Source: Mesorhizobium sp. (lineage in GTDB: Bacteria; Pseudomonadota; Alphaproteobacteria; Rhizobiales; Rhizobiaceae). Taken from it: 12,266 nucleotides of DNA. Where the stretch lies: contig JAEKLU010000122.1 of assembly GCA_019509685.1 (NCBI GenBank), forward strand, positions 1 to 12,266, in the 5' to 3' direction. The notes beneath the pieces are model-generated. The model worked only from the letters and a program-made list of their open reading frames with translations, made no database searches and was not told the origin of the DNA. Both the position numbers and the translations under genes were made by a program. Positions 1-7,432 of the stretch are shown here, one piece after another; position 1 is the first letter of the stretch; each line of letters opens with the position of its first letter.

Positions 1-36
1 GAGCGGTTTTCCGTCCGGAATTGCGGAAAAACAACA
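1..36. repeat. Palindromic repeat-like segment inside the imuA frame
   Basis: The arms TTTTCCG (7-13) and CGGAAAA (24-30) form a dyad around a TCCGGA core. The left flank GAGCGGTT resembles the arm of the palindrome at 6194-6234. From memory, similar strings are frequent in intergenic regions of rhizobia; I could not check this. The segment reads in frame into imuA, so it is either an intergenic element truncated by the window edge or an element that has become coding. Confidence 0.4.
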
Positions 37-937
37 TGTCGATGCCGTCAGATCGGATATCACCATTGTCCGGCGCGGTCTTGCCGTGGCCGGGCAGGAG
101 GCCTTCCTGAACACCGGCATCGAACGCCTCGACACCGCTCTTGGCGGCGGCCTGCCCAAGGCGGCGCTCAGCGAGATCCACGGCCTGGAGACCCGCGATG
201 CCGGAGCCGTCGCCGGATTCGCCTTGTCGCTCGCCAGCCTCATCCGCAAGGAAAAGCCGGGCCTGCCGCTGCTGTGGATCGGCACCGCCGAAATCTTCCA
301 CGAGGCTGGTTTTCCCTACGCCAGGGGGCTTCATGCCCTGTTCGGCATCGCGCCGGAGCAATTGCTGTTTTCCGAGGCGCCGAAACTGCTCGACGCGTTG
401 TGGATCGCCGAGGAAGCCGCCCGCATGACGGCCTTCGCCGCCGTCATCCTCGAGATCCGCGGCAGCCCGCAGCGGCTTGACCTCACCGCCACGCGCCGCC
501 TGCACGCTCGCGCCCAGAACGCCGGCCGTCCGGTGCTTCTGCTGCGCCAGGCCGGCGAGGCCGATCCCACCGCCGCCCCGGTGCGGCTCATCGTTTCGGC
601 CGCACCGGCGGCAGAGCGCGAGACGGTCGCCGGACCGCTCGCCGGCTCGATCGGCCGCCCCGCCTTCACCGTCGCTATCGGCAAGAGCCGCACGGCCCTG
701 CCTGGACAATTCACACTGGAGTGGAACCCCGATGAGCACGCTTTCACAGAAAGAAGCGCCGAAAAGGAACGCGCAGAGAATCCTGTCGCTGTGGTTTCCG
801 CACCTGCCCGCGGAGCGGATCCTGCGCCAGCGTCTGGGTCGGTCCTGGCGTTCCCGGCCGTCGCATCATTTGCCACTGGTGATCAGCCATCGCGACAGCA
901 ACGCCCAGCGCATAGCAGCCCTCGACGAGCGGGCTGA
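2..937 (+). CDS. imuA: ImuA, RecA-like accessory factor of translesion mutagenesis (5' partial)
   Basis: Accessory protein of the ImuA-ImuB-DnaE2 mutasome, which carries out error-prone DNA synthesis after damage. The frame is open from the left edge and has no ATG, GTG or TTG before GTG at 86, which has no Shine-Dalgarno. Family members normally have about 50 more N-terminal residues, so I infer that the true start lies outside the window. The RecA-like core follows: a TGIERLDTALGGGLP block near residue 10 counted from GTG86, then EIHG where RecA carries a Walker A loop, but without the GKT signature, and a hydrophobic Walker-B-like strand (FAAVILEIRG). The last 60 or so residues are rich in Ala, Pro and Ser and overlap the start of imuB in another frame. 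Gene order imuA-imuB-dnaE2 supports the name. This cassette is usually LexA-controlled, but any SOS box would lie off the left edge. Confidence 0.88.
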   Translation, partial: SGFPSGIAEKQHVDAVRSDITIVRRGLAVAGQEAFLNTGIERLDTALGGGLPKAALSEIHGLETRDAGAVAGFALSLASLIRKEKPGLPLLWIGTAEIFHEAGFPYARGLHALFGIAPEQLLFSEAPKLLDALWIAEEAARMTAFAAVILEIRGSPQRLDLTATRRLHARAQNAGRPVLLLRQAGEADPTAAPVRLIVSAAPAAERETVAGPLAGSIGRPAFTVAIGKSRTALPGQFTLEWNPDEHAFTERSAEKERAENPVAVVSAPARGADPAPASGSVLAFPAVASFATGDQPSRQQRPAHSSPRRAG

Positions 938-2303
938 GGCGCTCAAATTGAAGCGCGGCATGGGCATTGCCGATGCGCGCGCCATGCACGAGGGCCTGGC
1001 CGATTGGTGCGACCGCTACACGCCGCTGGTGGCGATCGACGGCGAGGACGGGCTGTTCCTCGACGTCACCGGCTGCACGCATCTGTTCGGTGGCGAGCGC
1101 GCCATGCAGCAGGAAATCCTGACCCGCTTCTTCCAGCAGGGTTTCGATGTCCGCGCCGGGCTCGCCTCGACCCCGGGTGCCGCCTGGGCGGCGGCACGCT
1201 TCTACGGCGACCGCATCGTAGCCGATGGCGAGGAAGAAGCGCTCCTGGCGCCGTTGCCTTTGTCGGCGCTGCGCATCGCGCCGCAAACCCGCGTCAGCCT
1301 CGAAAGCGTCGGACTGCGCACCGCCGGCGCGGTGATGGCGGCCCCGCGCGCGCCGCTTGCCCGCCGCTTCGGCGCCACTTTGCTTCTGCGCCTCGACCAG
1401 GCGCTCGGCCGGCTCGACGAGGCCGTGTCGCCGCGCCTGCCCGTCGCGCCGCTGTCGGTCGAGCGCCATCTTGCCGAACCGATCATGCTCACCGACGAGA
1501 TCGAGCGCCTGGTGAGCCGGCTTGCCACTGCCCTGAAGAGCGACCTCGAACGGCGCGGCGAGGGCGCAAGGGTGCTTGCCCTGTTCCTCTTCCGCGTCGA
1601 CGGCGCCGTCAGCCGCATCGCCGTCGGCACCTCGCGTCCGATGCGCGAGCCGCAGTTGATCAAAAGACTGTTCCACGAAAGGCTGGCGGCGCTGGAGCAG
1701 AGCATAGACGCCGGCTTCGGCTTCGACCTCGTGCGGCTTTCCGTGCTGTCGGTCGCCGCCTTCGACATGCTTCAGGGCGACCTTGCCGGCGAGGAAACCG
1801 ACGATGACGCCGATATCGCGCTGTTCGCCGACCGAATCCGCGCCCGTCTTGGCGAGGCCGCCGTGCTGAAACCCATTGTCGTCGAGAGCCATCTGCCTGA
1901 GCGTGCCGTTACCACGGTGCCTTTCTCGGAAGCGCCGCAACGGCGCGCGCCGTTGCGACAATCCGACCGGGGAGCGCCACCAATGACCATCTATCCGCCG
2001 GAGCGGCCGGTGCGCCTGTTCCGCTCGCCCGAGCCGATCGAGGTGCCGGCAACCGAGATCCCCGAGGGACCACCGATGAATTTCCGCTGGCGGCGCGCGC
2101 TCTACCGCGTCGCCCGCGCCGAAGGCCCCGAACGCATCGCCGCCGAATGGTGGCGGCAGGCGCCTGGCGAGGAGGAAGCGCCGACCCGCGACTATTACCG
2201 TATCGAGGACAGCGACGGGCGTCGCTACTGGCTCTACCGCCAGGGCCTTTACGACGCCGCGCAAGCCGCGCCGCGCTGGTTCATGCATGGGGTGTTCGCA
2301 TGA
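732..2303 (+). CDS. imuB: ImuB, catalytically inactive Y-family polymerase homologue
   Basis: ImuB is the Y-family-like hub of the mutasome; in characterised systems it links DnaE2, ImuA and the beta clamp but does not polymerise. I chose the ATG at 732 (523 aa) because the hallmark LSLWFPHLPAERI begins about 17 residues later and GGAG lies at 718-721; the open frame extends further upstream, inside imuA. Visible features are the GMGIADARAM palm segment, VAIDGEDGLFLDVTGC where active polymerases carry the catalytic Asp-Glu pair, and the family C-terminus with FRWRR, EGPERIA, RDYYRIED and a final RWFMHGVFA. QGDLAG at residues 348-353 could be a weak clamp-binding motif. Odd: about 17-19 residues normally found between ADARAM and LADWC appear to be missing at residues 86-87 (position 989/990). 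The gene overlaps imuA by 206 nt and dnaE2 by 4 nt. Confidence 0.92.
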   Translation: MSTLSQKEAPKRNAQRILSLWFPHLPAERILRQRLGRSWRSRPSHHLPLVISHRDSNAQRIAALDERAEALKLKRGMGIADARAMHEGLADWCDRYTPLVAIDGEDGLFLDVTGCTHLFGGERAMQQEILTRFFQQGFDVRAGLASTPGAAWAAARFYGDRIVADGEEEALLAPLPLSALRIAPQTRVSLESVGLRTAGAVMAAPRAPLARRFGATLLLRLDQALGRLDEAVSPRLPVAPLSVERHLAEPIMLTDEIERLVSRLATALKSDLERRGEGARVLALFLFRVDGAVSRIAVGTSRPMREPQLIKRLFHERLAALEQSIDAGFGFDLVRLSVLSVAAFDMLQGDLAGEETDDDADIALFADRIRARLGEAAVLKPIVVESHLPERAVTTVPFSEAPQRRAPLRQSDRGAPPMTIYPPERPVRLFRSPEPIEVPATEIPEGPPMNFRWRRALYRVARAEGPERIAAEWWRQAPGEEEAPTRDYYRIEDSDGRRYWLYRQGLYDAAQAAPRWFMHGVFA

Positions 2304-5300
2304 ATGCGCTCACCGTCATCCCCTATGCCGAATTCGGCATCAGCTCGAATTTCTCCTTCCTGCGCGGCGCCTCGAAGCCGGAGGAACTGGTGGTGACGGC
2401 CAGGTTCCACGGCTTTTCCGCGATCGGGCTTGCCGACAGGAACACCGTTGCCGGCGTCGTGCGCGCCTGGCAGCAGGCCAAGGTCGAGAAGATGGCCTAC
2501 CATCCCGGATGCCGCCTGGTGTTCGGCGACGGCACGCCGGATATCCTCGCCTATCCGCGCGACCGCCAGGGATGGGGGCATCTCTGCCGCATGCTGACCC
2601 AGGCCAATCTGCGCGACGAGACCGAGAAGGGCGCGACGCTGCTCAAGCTCGACGATCTCCTCGAATGGGGCGACCGGATGTCGCTGGCCATGTTGCCCAA
2701 CCTGTCGACAGGCGCGGAGGATAGCTTGTCGCTCATTAGCCGGCTTAAGGATCGTTTTGGCGCTGCACTGCGGCTTGCTGTGGCGCCGGACTATGCCGGC
2801 AATGACCGCTTCCGCATCGAGCAGGCGGCGGCGATCGCCGACCTCCTTGACGTCCCGCTGATGGCGACCAACGACGTGCTCTATCACACCGCCGAGCGCC
2901 GGCCGCTGCAGGACGTGCTGACCGCGATCCGCCTCAACACGCCGGTTTCCGACGTCGGGCTGAAGCTGGCGGCCAATGCCGAGCGTCATTTGAAGCCGCC
3001 GCTGGAAATGGCCCGGCTTTTCCGCCGCCACCCCGAAGCGTTGGCCGAGACGCTGCGCTTTGCCGGGGAATTGACCTTCTCGCTCAGCGACCTCCAATAC
3101 AATTATCCGGACGAGCCCACCGAATCCGGCCTCGGCCCGCAGGCCGAACTCGAACGCCTGGCGCTTGAGGGAGCGGCAAGGCGCTACCCCGGCGGTGTTC
3201 CCGACCATGTTACGCAGCGCATCGATGAGGAGCTCGCGCTGATCGAGCGCCTGAACTATGCGCGTTATTTCCTGACCGTCCACGACATCGTCAAATACGC
3301 CCGTAGCCAGGACATCCTCTGCCAGGGGCGCGGCTCGGCCGCCAATTCGGTCATCTGCTTCTGCATCGGCATCACCGAGGTCGGACCGGATCGGATCGAT
3401 GCGCTGTTTGAACGTTTCATCTCCGAGGAGCGCAACGAACCGCCCGACATCGATGTCGACTTCGAGCATGAGAAGCGCGACATCGTCATCGCTTATATCT
3501 ATGAGAAGTACAGCGCCAAGCGCACCGCTTTGGCCGCCGCCGTCATCAGTTATCGTGGCCGCTCGGCGCTGCGCGAGGTGGCCAAGGCCATGGGCCTGTC
3601 GGAAGATGTCCGCAGCGCGCTGTCGAGCACCATCTGGGGTTGGTCGACCTCCGAGCTCGGCGAAAAAGAGGCCAATGCCGGCGGCCTCGACCGCACCGAT
3701 CCGCTGTCGCGCCAGGTGCTGGAGCGCGCCAACGAGATCATGGGTTTTCCCCGCCATCTCTCCCAGCATGTCGGCGGCTTCGTCATCACCCGCGACCGGC
3801 TCGACGAGGTCGTGCCCATCGTCAAGACGGCGATGGAGGAACGCAAGATGGTCGAGTGGGACAAGGACGATCTCGACGCGGTGAAGATCCTGAAGGTCGA
3901 CGTGCTGGCGCTCGGCATGCTGACCTGCCTGAAGCGCGCCTTCAACCTGCTCACGCATCATTATCCGAAGGCGCGGGATCAGTTCGGCCGGCCCTACGTG
4001 CTCGCAACCCTCCCCGAAGAGGACGACGATGTTTACGCCATGATCCAGCGGGCCGATACGCTCGGCGTCTTCCAGATCGAATCGCGCGCGCAGATGTCGA
4101 TGCTGCCGCGCCTCAAGCCGAAAGATTTCTATGACCTCGTCATCGAGGTTGCGATCGTGCGGCCCGGTCCGATCCAGGGCGACATGGTGCACCCCTATCT
4201 GCGCCGCCGGCAGGGTAAGGAGGACGTCAATTATCCCAGCAAGGATCTGGAAAAGATCCTTGGCAAGACGCTGGGCGTGCCGCTGTTCCAGGAACAGGCG
4301 ATGAAGATCGCCATCGTCGCCGGCGGTTTCAGGCCAGGCGAGGCCGACGAGCTGCGCCGCGCCATGGCGACCTTCAAGCGCACCGGCACGATCGGCAACT
4401 ACCGCCAGCGCATGATCGACGGCATGGTCAAAAATAACTACGACAAGGAATTCGCCGAGCGCTGCTTCAAGCAGATCGAAGGTTTTGGCGAATATGGCTT
4501 CCCCGAAAGCCACGCCGCGTCCTTCGCGCTGCTGGTCTACGCCTCCTGCTGGTTCAAGACCTTCTTCCCGGACGTCTTCTGCGCCGCGATCCTGAATGCC
4601 CAGCCGATGGGTTTTTACCAGCCGGCACAGCTTGTCCGCGATGCGCGCGACCATGGCGTCGAGGTGCGCGAGGTCGACATCAATCATTCCATCTGGGACT
4701 GCACGCTGGAGGAAACCGCCTTCGACCCGTTCCGCATCCTCGAACGCCATGCTTCGATGCGCGGCGTCATCGCGACGGCTCACGCCGTCCGTCTTGGCTT
4801 CCGCCAGATCAAGGGTCTGTCCGCGGAGCGCATGGAAGCCGTCGTCGCGCGACGCGGCGACGGCTATTGCTCGGTCCGGGATGTCTGGCTGCGTTCAGGT
4901 CTCGATGTCGGCGAGATCGAGAAGCTGGCGCAGGCCGACGCTTTCCGCTCGATCGGTCTCGACCGCCGCGCGGCACTGTGGGAAGTGCGCGCGCTGGATG
5001 GCAAAAGTGCCGCCGAAAAGCTGCCGCTGTTCGATCAGCCGACACTGCGCCTGCGCGAGCTGGAACCGGAAACCAAGCTGCCGAAAATGCCGCTCGGCGA
5101 ACATGTCGTGCACGACTACCGCTCACTCGGCCTGTCGCTGAAGGAGCATCCCGTCGCTTTCCTGCGCGAGCGGCTCACCCGCGCCGGCATCACCCCCAAT
5201 GCCCACCTGCCATCGGTGCGCGACGGCCGCCGGGTTTCGGTGGCAGGGCTGGTGCTGGTGCGCCAGCGCCCCGGCAAGGGCAACGCCATATTCGTCACGC

Positions 5301-5635
5301 TCGAGGATGAAAAGTCGATCGCCAATGTCATCATCTGGCCACGCGTCTTCGACCGCTTCCGTTCGGTGGTGATGGGCGCGCGCTTCATCCGGGTCACCGG
5401 CAAACTGCAGCATGAATCGGATGTCATTCACATCGTCGCCGACAGGATAGAGGATCTGACCTCTTGGCTGAGCGTGCTCCTTCATGAAGCCGCGCCCACC
5501 ATCGAGCATCAGCGCGGCGAAACGCGGCCCGGCCGATCCGCCGACCCGGGCCGTGGCCTGCCCGTGCAGCAAGATGTTGCGGCGCTATCCAGCGAGGCGC
5601 GGCAGGTCATGCCCAAGGGGCGCAATTTCCAGTAA
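2300..5635 (+). CDS. dnaE2: DnaE2, error-prone DNA polymerase III alpha subunit
   Basis: Catalytic subunit of the mutasome: a C-family polymerase that performs damage-induced, error-prone synthesis. The ATG at 2300 overlaps the imuB TGA (ATGA), which points to translational coupling and gives 1111 aa, normal for DnaE2; the open frame continues upstream to 2147 only as an imuB shadow. Domains in order: an N-terminal PHP domain (YAEFGISSNFSFLRGASKPEEL at residues 9-30) whose usual metal-binding HxH pair is not evident; the palm with PPDIDVDFEHEKRD, where D385 and D387 should be the catalytic pair, and D534 in KVDVLALGML as the likely third aspartate; finger and helix-hairpin-helix regions including EYGFPESHAASFALLVYAS; a C-terminal OB fold (about residues 975-1055); and the typical terminus MPKGRNFQ. 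No frameshift is visible, so the gene looks intact. Confidence 0.96.
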   Translation: MNALTVIPYAEFGISSNFSFLRGASKPEELVVTARFHGFSAIGLADRNTVAGVVRAWQQAKVEKMAYHPGCRLVFGDGTPDILAYPRDRQGWGHLCRMLTQANLRDETEKGATLLKLDDLLEWGDRMSLAMLPNLSTGAEDSLSLISRLKDRFGAALRLAVAPDYAGNDRFRIEQAAAIADLLDVPLMATNDVLYHTAERRPLQDVLTAIRLNTPVSDVGLKLAANAERHLKPPLEMARLFRRHPEALAETLRFAGELTFSLSDLQYNYPDEPTESGLGPQAELERLALEGAARRYPGGVPDHVTQRIDEELALIERLNYARYFLTVHDIVKYARSQDILCQGRGSAANSVICFCIGITEVGPDRIDALFERFISEERNEPPDIDVDFEHEKRDIVIAYIYEKYSAKRTALAAAVISYRGRSALREVAKAMGLSEDVRSALSSTIWGWSTSELGEKEANAGGLDRTDPLSRQVLERANEIMGFPRHLSQHVGGFVITRDRLDEVVPIVKTAMEERKMVEWDKDDLDAVKILKVDVLALGMLTCLKRAFNLLTHHYPKARDQFGRPYVLATLPEEDDDVYAMIQRADTLGVFQIESRAQMSMLPRLKPKDFYDLVIEVAIVRPGPIQGDMVHPYLRRRQGKEDVNYPSKDLEKILGKTLGVPLFQEQAMKIAIVAGGFRPGEADELRRAMATFKRTGTIGNYRQRMIDGMVKNNYDKEFAERCFKQIEGFGEYGFPESHAASFALLVYASCWFKTFFPDVFCAAILNAQPMGFYQPAQLVRDARDHGVEVREVDINHSIWDCTLEETAFDPFRILERHASMRGVIATAHAVRLGFRQIKGLSAERMEAVVARRGDGYCSVRDVWLRSGLDVGEIEKLAQADAFRSIGLDRRAALWEVRALDGKSAAEKLPLFDQPTLRLRELEPETKLPKMPLGEHVVHDYRSLGLSLKEHPVAFLRERLTRAGITPNAHLPSVRDGRRVSVAGLVLVRQRPGKGNAIFVTLEDEKSIANVIIWPRVFDRFRSVVMGARFIRVTGKLQHESDVIHIVADRIEDLTSWLSVLLHEAAPTIEHQRGETRPGRSADPGRGLPVQQDVAALSSEARQVMPKGRNFQ

Positions 5636-5640
5636 GCGGA

Positions 5641-5664
5641 GCTGATCACATTCATGTGATCGGC
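5641..5664. promoter_or_regulatory. Perfect dyad downstream of dnaE2, operator-like
   Basis: GATCACAT (5644-5651) and ATGTGATC (5654-5661) are exact inverted copies separated by two bases. Two more pairs and one G-T wobble extend each arm to 11 bp. No T-run follows, and the two-base centre would force a stem to open, so a protein-binding site fits better than an intrinsic terminator. It starts six bases after the dnaE2 stop and about 120 bases before the next gene. The binding protein is unknown. Confidence 0.5.
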
Positions 5665-5780
5665 TTCATATTCGCATCGCCCCGCCTGTGCTGAGTTGCG
5701 TGCGTCAGTGGGTGGCCGCGCCTTGGCGAGGCCGAGCCTTTTCAGCTGACCGCATCTTACTTGCAACGAGGAGGAAGGTC

Positions 5781-6191
5781 ATGACGTCAATTCTTCGACT
5801 GCTATCCTGCGCCGTTCTTCTTTCGGCGACCGCTGCTCAGCCCGTATTTGCGAGTACCGCGCCCGGCGGATGGTATCTAGGCAAATGGTCATGCCAGCTT
5901 GACGGCCGCCCGACGCGGATGGAGTGGCGGATCGTCACCGTCGATTACGGCAGCGACAATGGCGACGGAACCGCGACCAGCGCCGTCGGCGCGGAGCTGC
6001 GCGGCCGGCTTTGGGATCGCAACGGCCCATGGGCAACGCTCACGCGTCTTGGCTCCACCGGATCCACGCTCTCCTTCCGCCATGCCGACGGCAACCGCTG
6101 GTTCCTGCGCCTCAACGACGGCGACACAGCGAGCGGTTACTCGACCTGGCAGGGCAACCGTTATGCCTTCGACTGCCGGCGCCGGGCCTGA
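5781..6191 (+). CDS. Small exported protein, DUF6006-like
   Basis: Unknown function; a 136-aa predicted secreted or periplasmic protein. The start at 5781 is preceded by a strong GAGGAAGG ribosome site; the frame continues upstream to 5688 without a second good site. Residues 1-24 are a signal peptide (MTSILRLLSCAVLLSATAAQPVFA, cleaved near VFA-S). The mature part is rich in Trp and Gly, with YLGKWSCQLDGRPTRMEWR near the start, RLWDRNGPWATLTR in the middle, and RHADGNRWFLRLN followed by TWQGNRYAFDC at the end. This pattern resembles the small DUF6006 family as I remember it. Two cysteines (in KWSC and FDC) could form a disulfide after export. The gene is monocistronic, with its own leader after dnaE2 and a palindrome directly after its stop. 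Confidence 0.8.
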   Translation: MTSILRLLSCAVLLSATAAQPVFASTAPGGWYLGKWSCQLDGRPTRMEWRIVTVDYGSDNGDGTATSAVGAELRGRLWDRNGPWATLTRLGSTGSTLSFRHADGNRWFLRLNDGDTASGYSTWQGNRYAFDCRRRA

Positions 6192-6193
6192 CT

Positions 6194-6234
6194 TAGAGCG
6201 GTTCGGCGATTCGGTGAAACGCTGAACCGCTCTA
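6194..6234. repeat. Palindrome between convergent genes (possible terminator or rhizobial repeat)
   Basis: Arms TAGAGCGGTTC (6194-6204) and GAACCGCTCTA (6224-6234) are perfect 11-bp inverted copies. One wobble and three further pairs make a stem of 15 with an 11-base loop. It fills the gap between the stop of the exported-protein gene and the end of the Trm112-like gene, whose TAG stop (6232-6234) is part of the right arm. No T-tract follows on either strand, so a repeat element or processing hairpin is as likely as a terminator. Confidence 0.7.
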
Positions 6235-6462
6235 GGGGCGCGGCGGCGCCAGCATATCCTCGGCCGGGATTGCGCGCGCCTCCGAGGGCAGCATGACCGG
6301 AATGCCGTCGCGCACCGGATAGGCGAGCTTCGCCACCCGCGAAATCAACTCGCCGCGCTCGGCGTCCCAGGTCAGCGGGCCCTTGGTCAGCGGGCAGGCA
6401 AGCAGTTCCAGAAGCTTCGGGTCGACCGTCGCCTTGCGCCCGTCACGTCCATCCGCCACCAT
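6232..6462 (-). CDS. Trm112/UPF0434 family protein
   Basis: A 76-aa protein of the Trm112-like (UPF0434, YcaR) family. In eukaryotes Trm112 is a zinc-binding partner that activates several methyltransferases; the role of the short bacterial forms is unclear. Family features are [17 protein letters not shown] (residues 14-30), the acidic AERGELIS turn, and [18 protein letters not shown] (46-63). Classical members have a CPxC zinc knuckle, whereas here C23 is the only cysteine, so zinc binding by this motif is doubtful. The ATG at 6462 has AGAGGAA upstream. It is the last of four minus-strand genes and is separated from the Lon-domain gene by a 145-bp palindromic element. Its TAG stop lies in the arm of the next palindrome. 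Confidence 0.87.
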   Translation of the reverse strand: MVADGRDGRKATVDPKLLELLACPLTKGPLTWDAERGELISRVAKLAYPVRDGIPVMLPSEARAIPAEDMLAPPRP

Positions 6463-6485
6463 TGGATTCCTCTTTCGCCCGTGGA

Positions 6486-6630
6486 TAAGATGCGTCGAGA
6501 TTCAGGTCAGGCCGAGTCGAAAATGGCGACTTTCGAGAACCGGAGCGGAGCGTACTGAAGTACGTGAGCACCGGAAGCGCAGAAAGCCGCCATTTGCAGG
6601 CCGGCCTCACCTGAATATCGATGCATCTTA
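6486..6630. repeat. 145-bp long imperfect palindromic element
   Basis: The left half begins TAAGATGCGTCGAGATTCAG (6486-6505). The reverse complement of the right half begins TAAGATGCATCGATATTCAG (from 6630). The two halves keep matching through an AGGCCG block, an AAATGGCG block, CTTTC and CCGG, up to a central dyad CGTACT-GA-AGTACG (6551-6564). The whole unit can fold into one long hairpin. Its right end is exactly the TAA stop (6628-6630) of the Lon-domain gene. It has the look of a dispersed rhizobial intergenic element; copy number could not be tested here. Confidence 0.8.
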
Positions 6631-7299
6631 CTGCAGCGACGGACCAAAATCCTCGCTCTCTCGCGCCAGCGTCATTTCCGTGATCGCAATCAGCGTCTCG
6701 GCCCGCGTCTTGAGATCCGGCGCTTCCAGCAGCGCCTGTTTTTCAGCGGGTCCGTAGGGCGCCATCATCGACAGCGCATTGACCAGCATGCCGTTTTCGG
6801 CGCGGCTGACGCTCTCCCAGTCAGCCTCGAGCTCATTGGCCTGCAGATAGGCGCGAAACGCCTTCAGGAGCGCCGGACGGTCGACATCAGCGCCGGCCTG
6901 CTCCTCTTCGAGATCGGTGAGGAAGGGCGCCATCCGGCATTGCCGGAACGGCGTCTTGACCGTCAGCTCCTTACCGATGCGGAACCGGCATACGCCCTGC
7001 AGCGAGATCAGGTAGCGGCCGTCGCCGGTCTCGGCCAGCGAAATGATGCGGCCGGCGCAGCCGACGCTGCAAAGCTCGGGTTCGCCATCTGCGCGCAACG
7101 CGCCGTCGAGGCTGGGCTGGATCATGCCGATCAGCCGCGAGCCGGCCATCACCTCGTCGATCATCTGCAGATAGCGCGGCTCGAAGACGTTGAGCGGCAT
7201 GCGCCCGCCGGGCAAAAGCAGCGCGCCGGCAAGCGGGAACACAGGGATCGCCGAAGGCAGATCCTTGGCAAGCCGGTAGCGCGCGTTTCCTACCCGCAC
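6628..7299 (-). CDS. LON peptidase N-terminal (substrate-binding) domain protein
   Basis: A stand-alone Lon N-terminal (LonN, PF02190-type) protein of 223 aa without the AAA+ or protease domains of full-length Lon. Such proteins are thought to bind substrate; their partner is not known. I chose the GTG at 7299 because GGAGG lies five bases upstream (complement of 7305-7309) and the protein then begins RVGNARYRLAKDLP, as relatives do; the frame is open further up to 7473 but that part has no family features and overlaps the chaperone gene. The domain signature is PVFPLAGALLLPGG, MPLNVFEPRYLQM and the GCAGRI turn, followed by a strand-rich block (DGRYLISLQGVCRFRI) and a helical C-terminus (about residues 130-223). 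It lies downstream of the thioredoxin-TPR gene, in the same direction. Confidence 0.9.
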   Translation of the reverse strand: MRVGNARYRLAKDLPSAIPVFPLAGALLLPGGRMPLNVFEPRYLQMIDEVMAGSRLIGMIQPSLDGALRADGEPELCSVGCAGRIISLAETGDGRYLISLQGVCRFRIGKELTVKTPFRQCRMAPFLTDLEEEQAGADVDRPALLKAFRAYLQANELEADWESVSRAENGMLVNALSMMAPYGPAEKQALLEAPDLKTRAETLIAITEMTLARESEDFGPSLQ

Positions 7300-7407
7300 C
7301 TGGACCTCCGAAAACGCCGCCGGCTCTGCATCAAGCTGCGATCTCCTCCCGAACGTGTCATCGGGCACGCTCGCTCTATCTGGCGCTGGCGCCGCGCTGC
7401 GCAAGCC

Positions 7408-7428
7408 TGCCGGCCATGACAGCCGGCA
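7408..7428 (-). promoter_or_regulatory. GC-rich hairpin just after the chaperone gene
   Basis: TGCCGGC and GCCGGCA (7-bp perfect arms, 7-base loop) lie four bases after the stop codon of the thioredoxin-TPR gene in its direction. The T-tract lies upstream of the stem, between stop and hairpin, not after it, so it does not fit a standard terminator for this strand. It may slow transcription or stabilise the upstream mRNA before the Lon-domain gene. Confidence 0.45.
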
Positions 7429-7432
7429 AAAA

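Noticed and set aside
744..2288. A 514-codon open frame on the minus strand opposite imuB
   Set aside because: It is antisense to imuB and has no recognisable domain.
2249..4783. An 844-codon open frame on the minus strand opposite dnaE2
   Set aside because: It is antisense to a complete, motif-rich DnaE2, and its protein has the low-complexity look (RQ, HL, GRR runs) typical of antisense frames in GC-rich genes.
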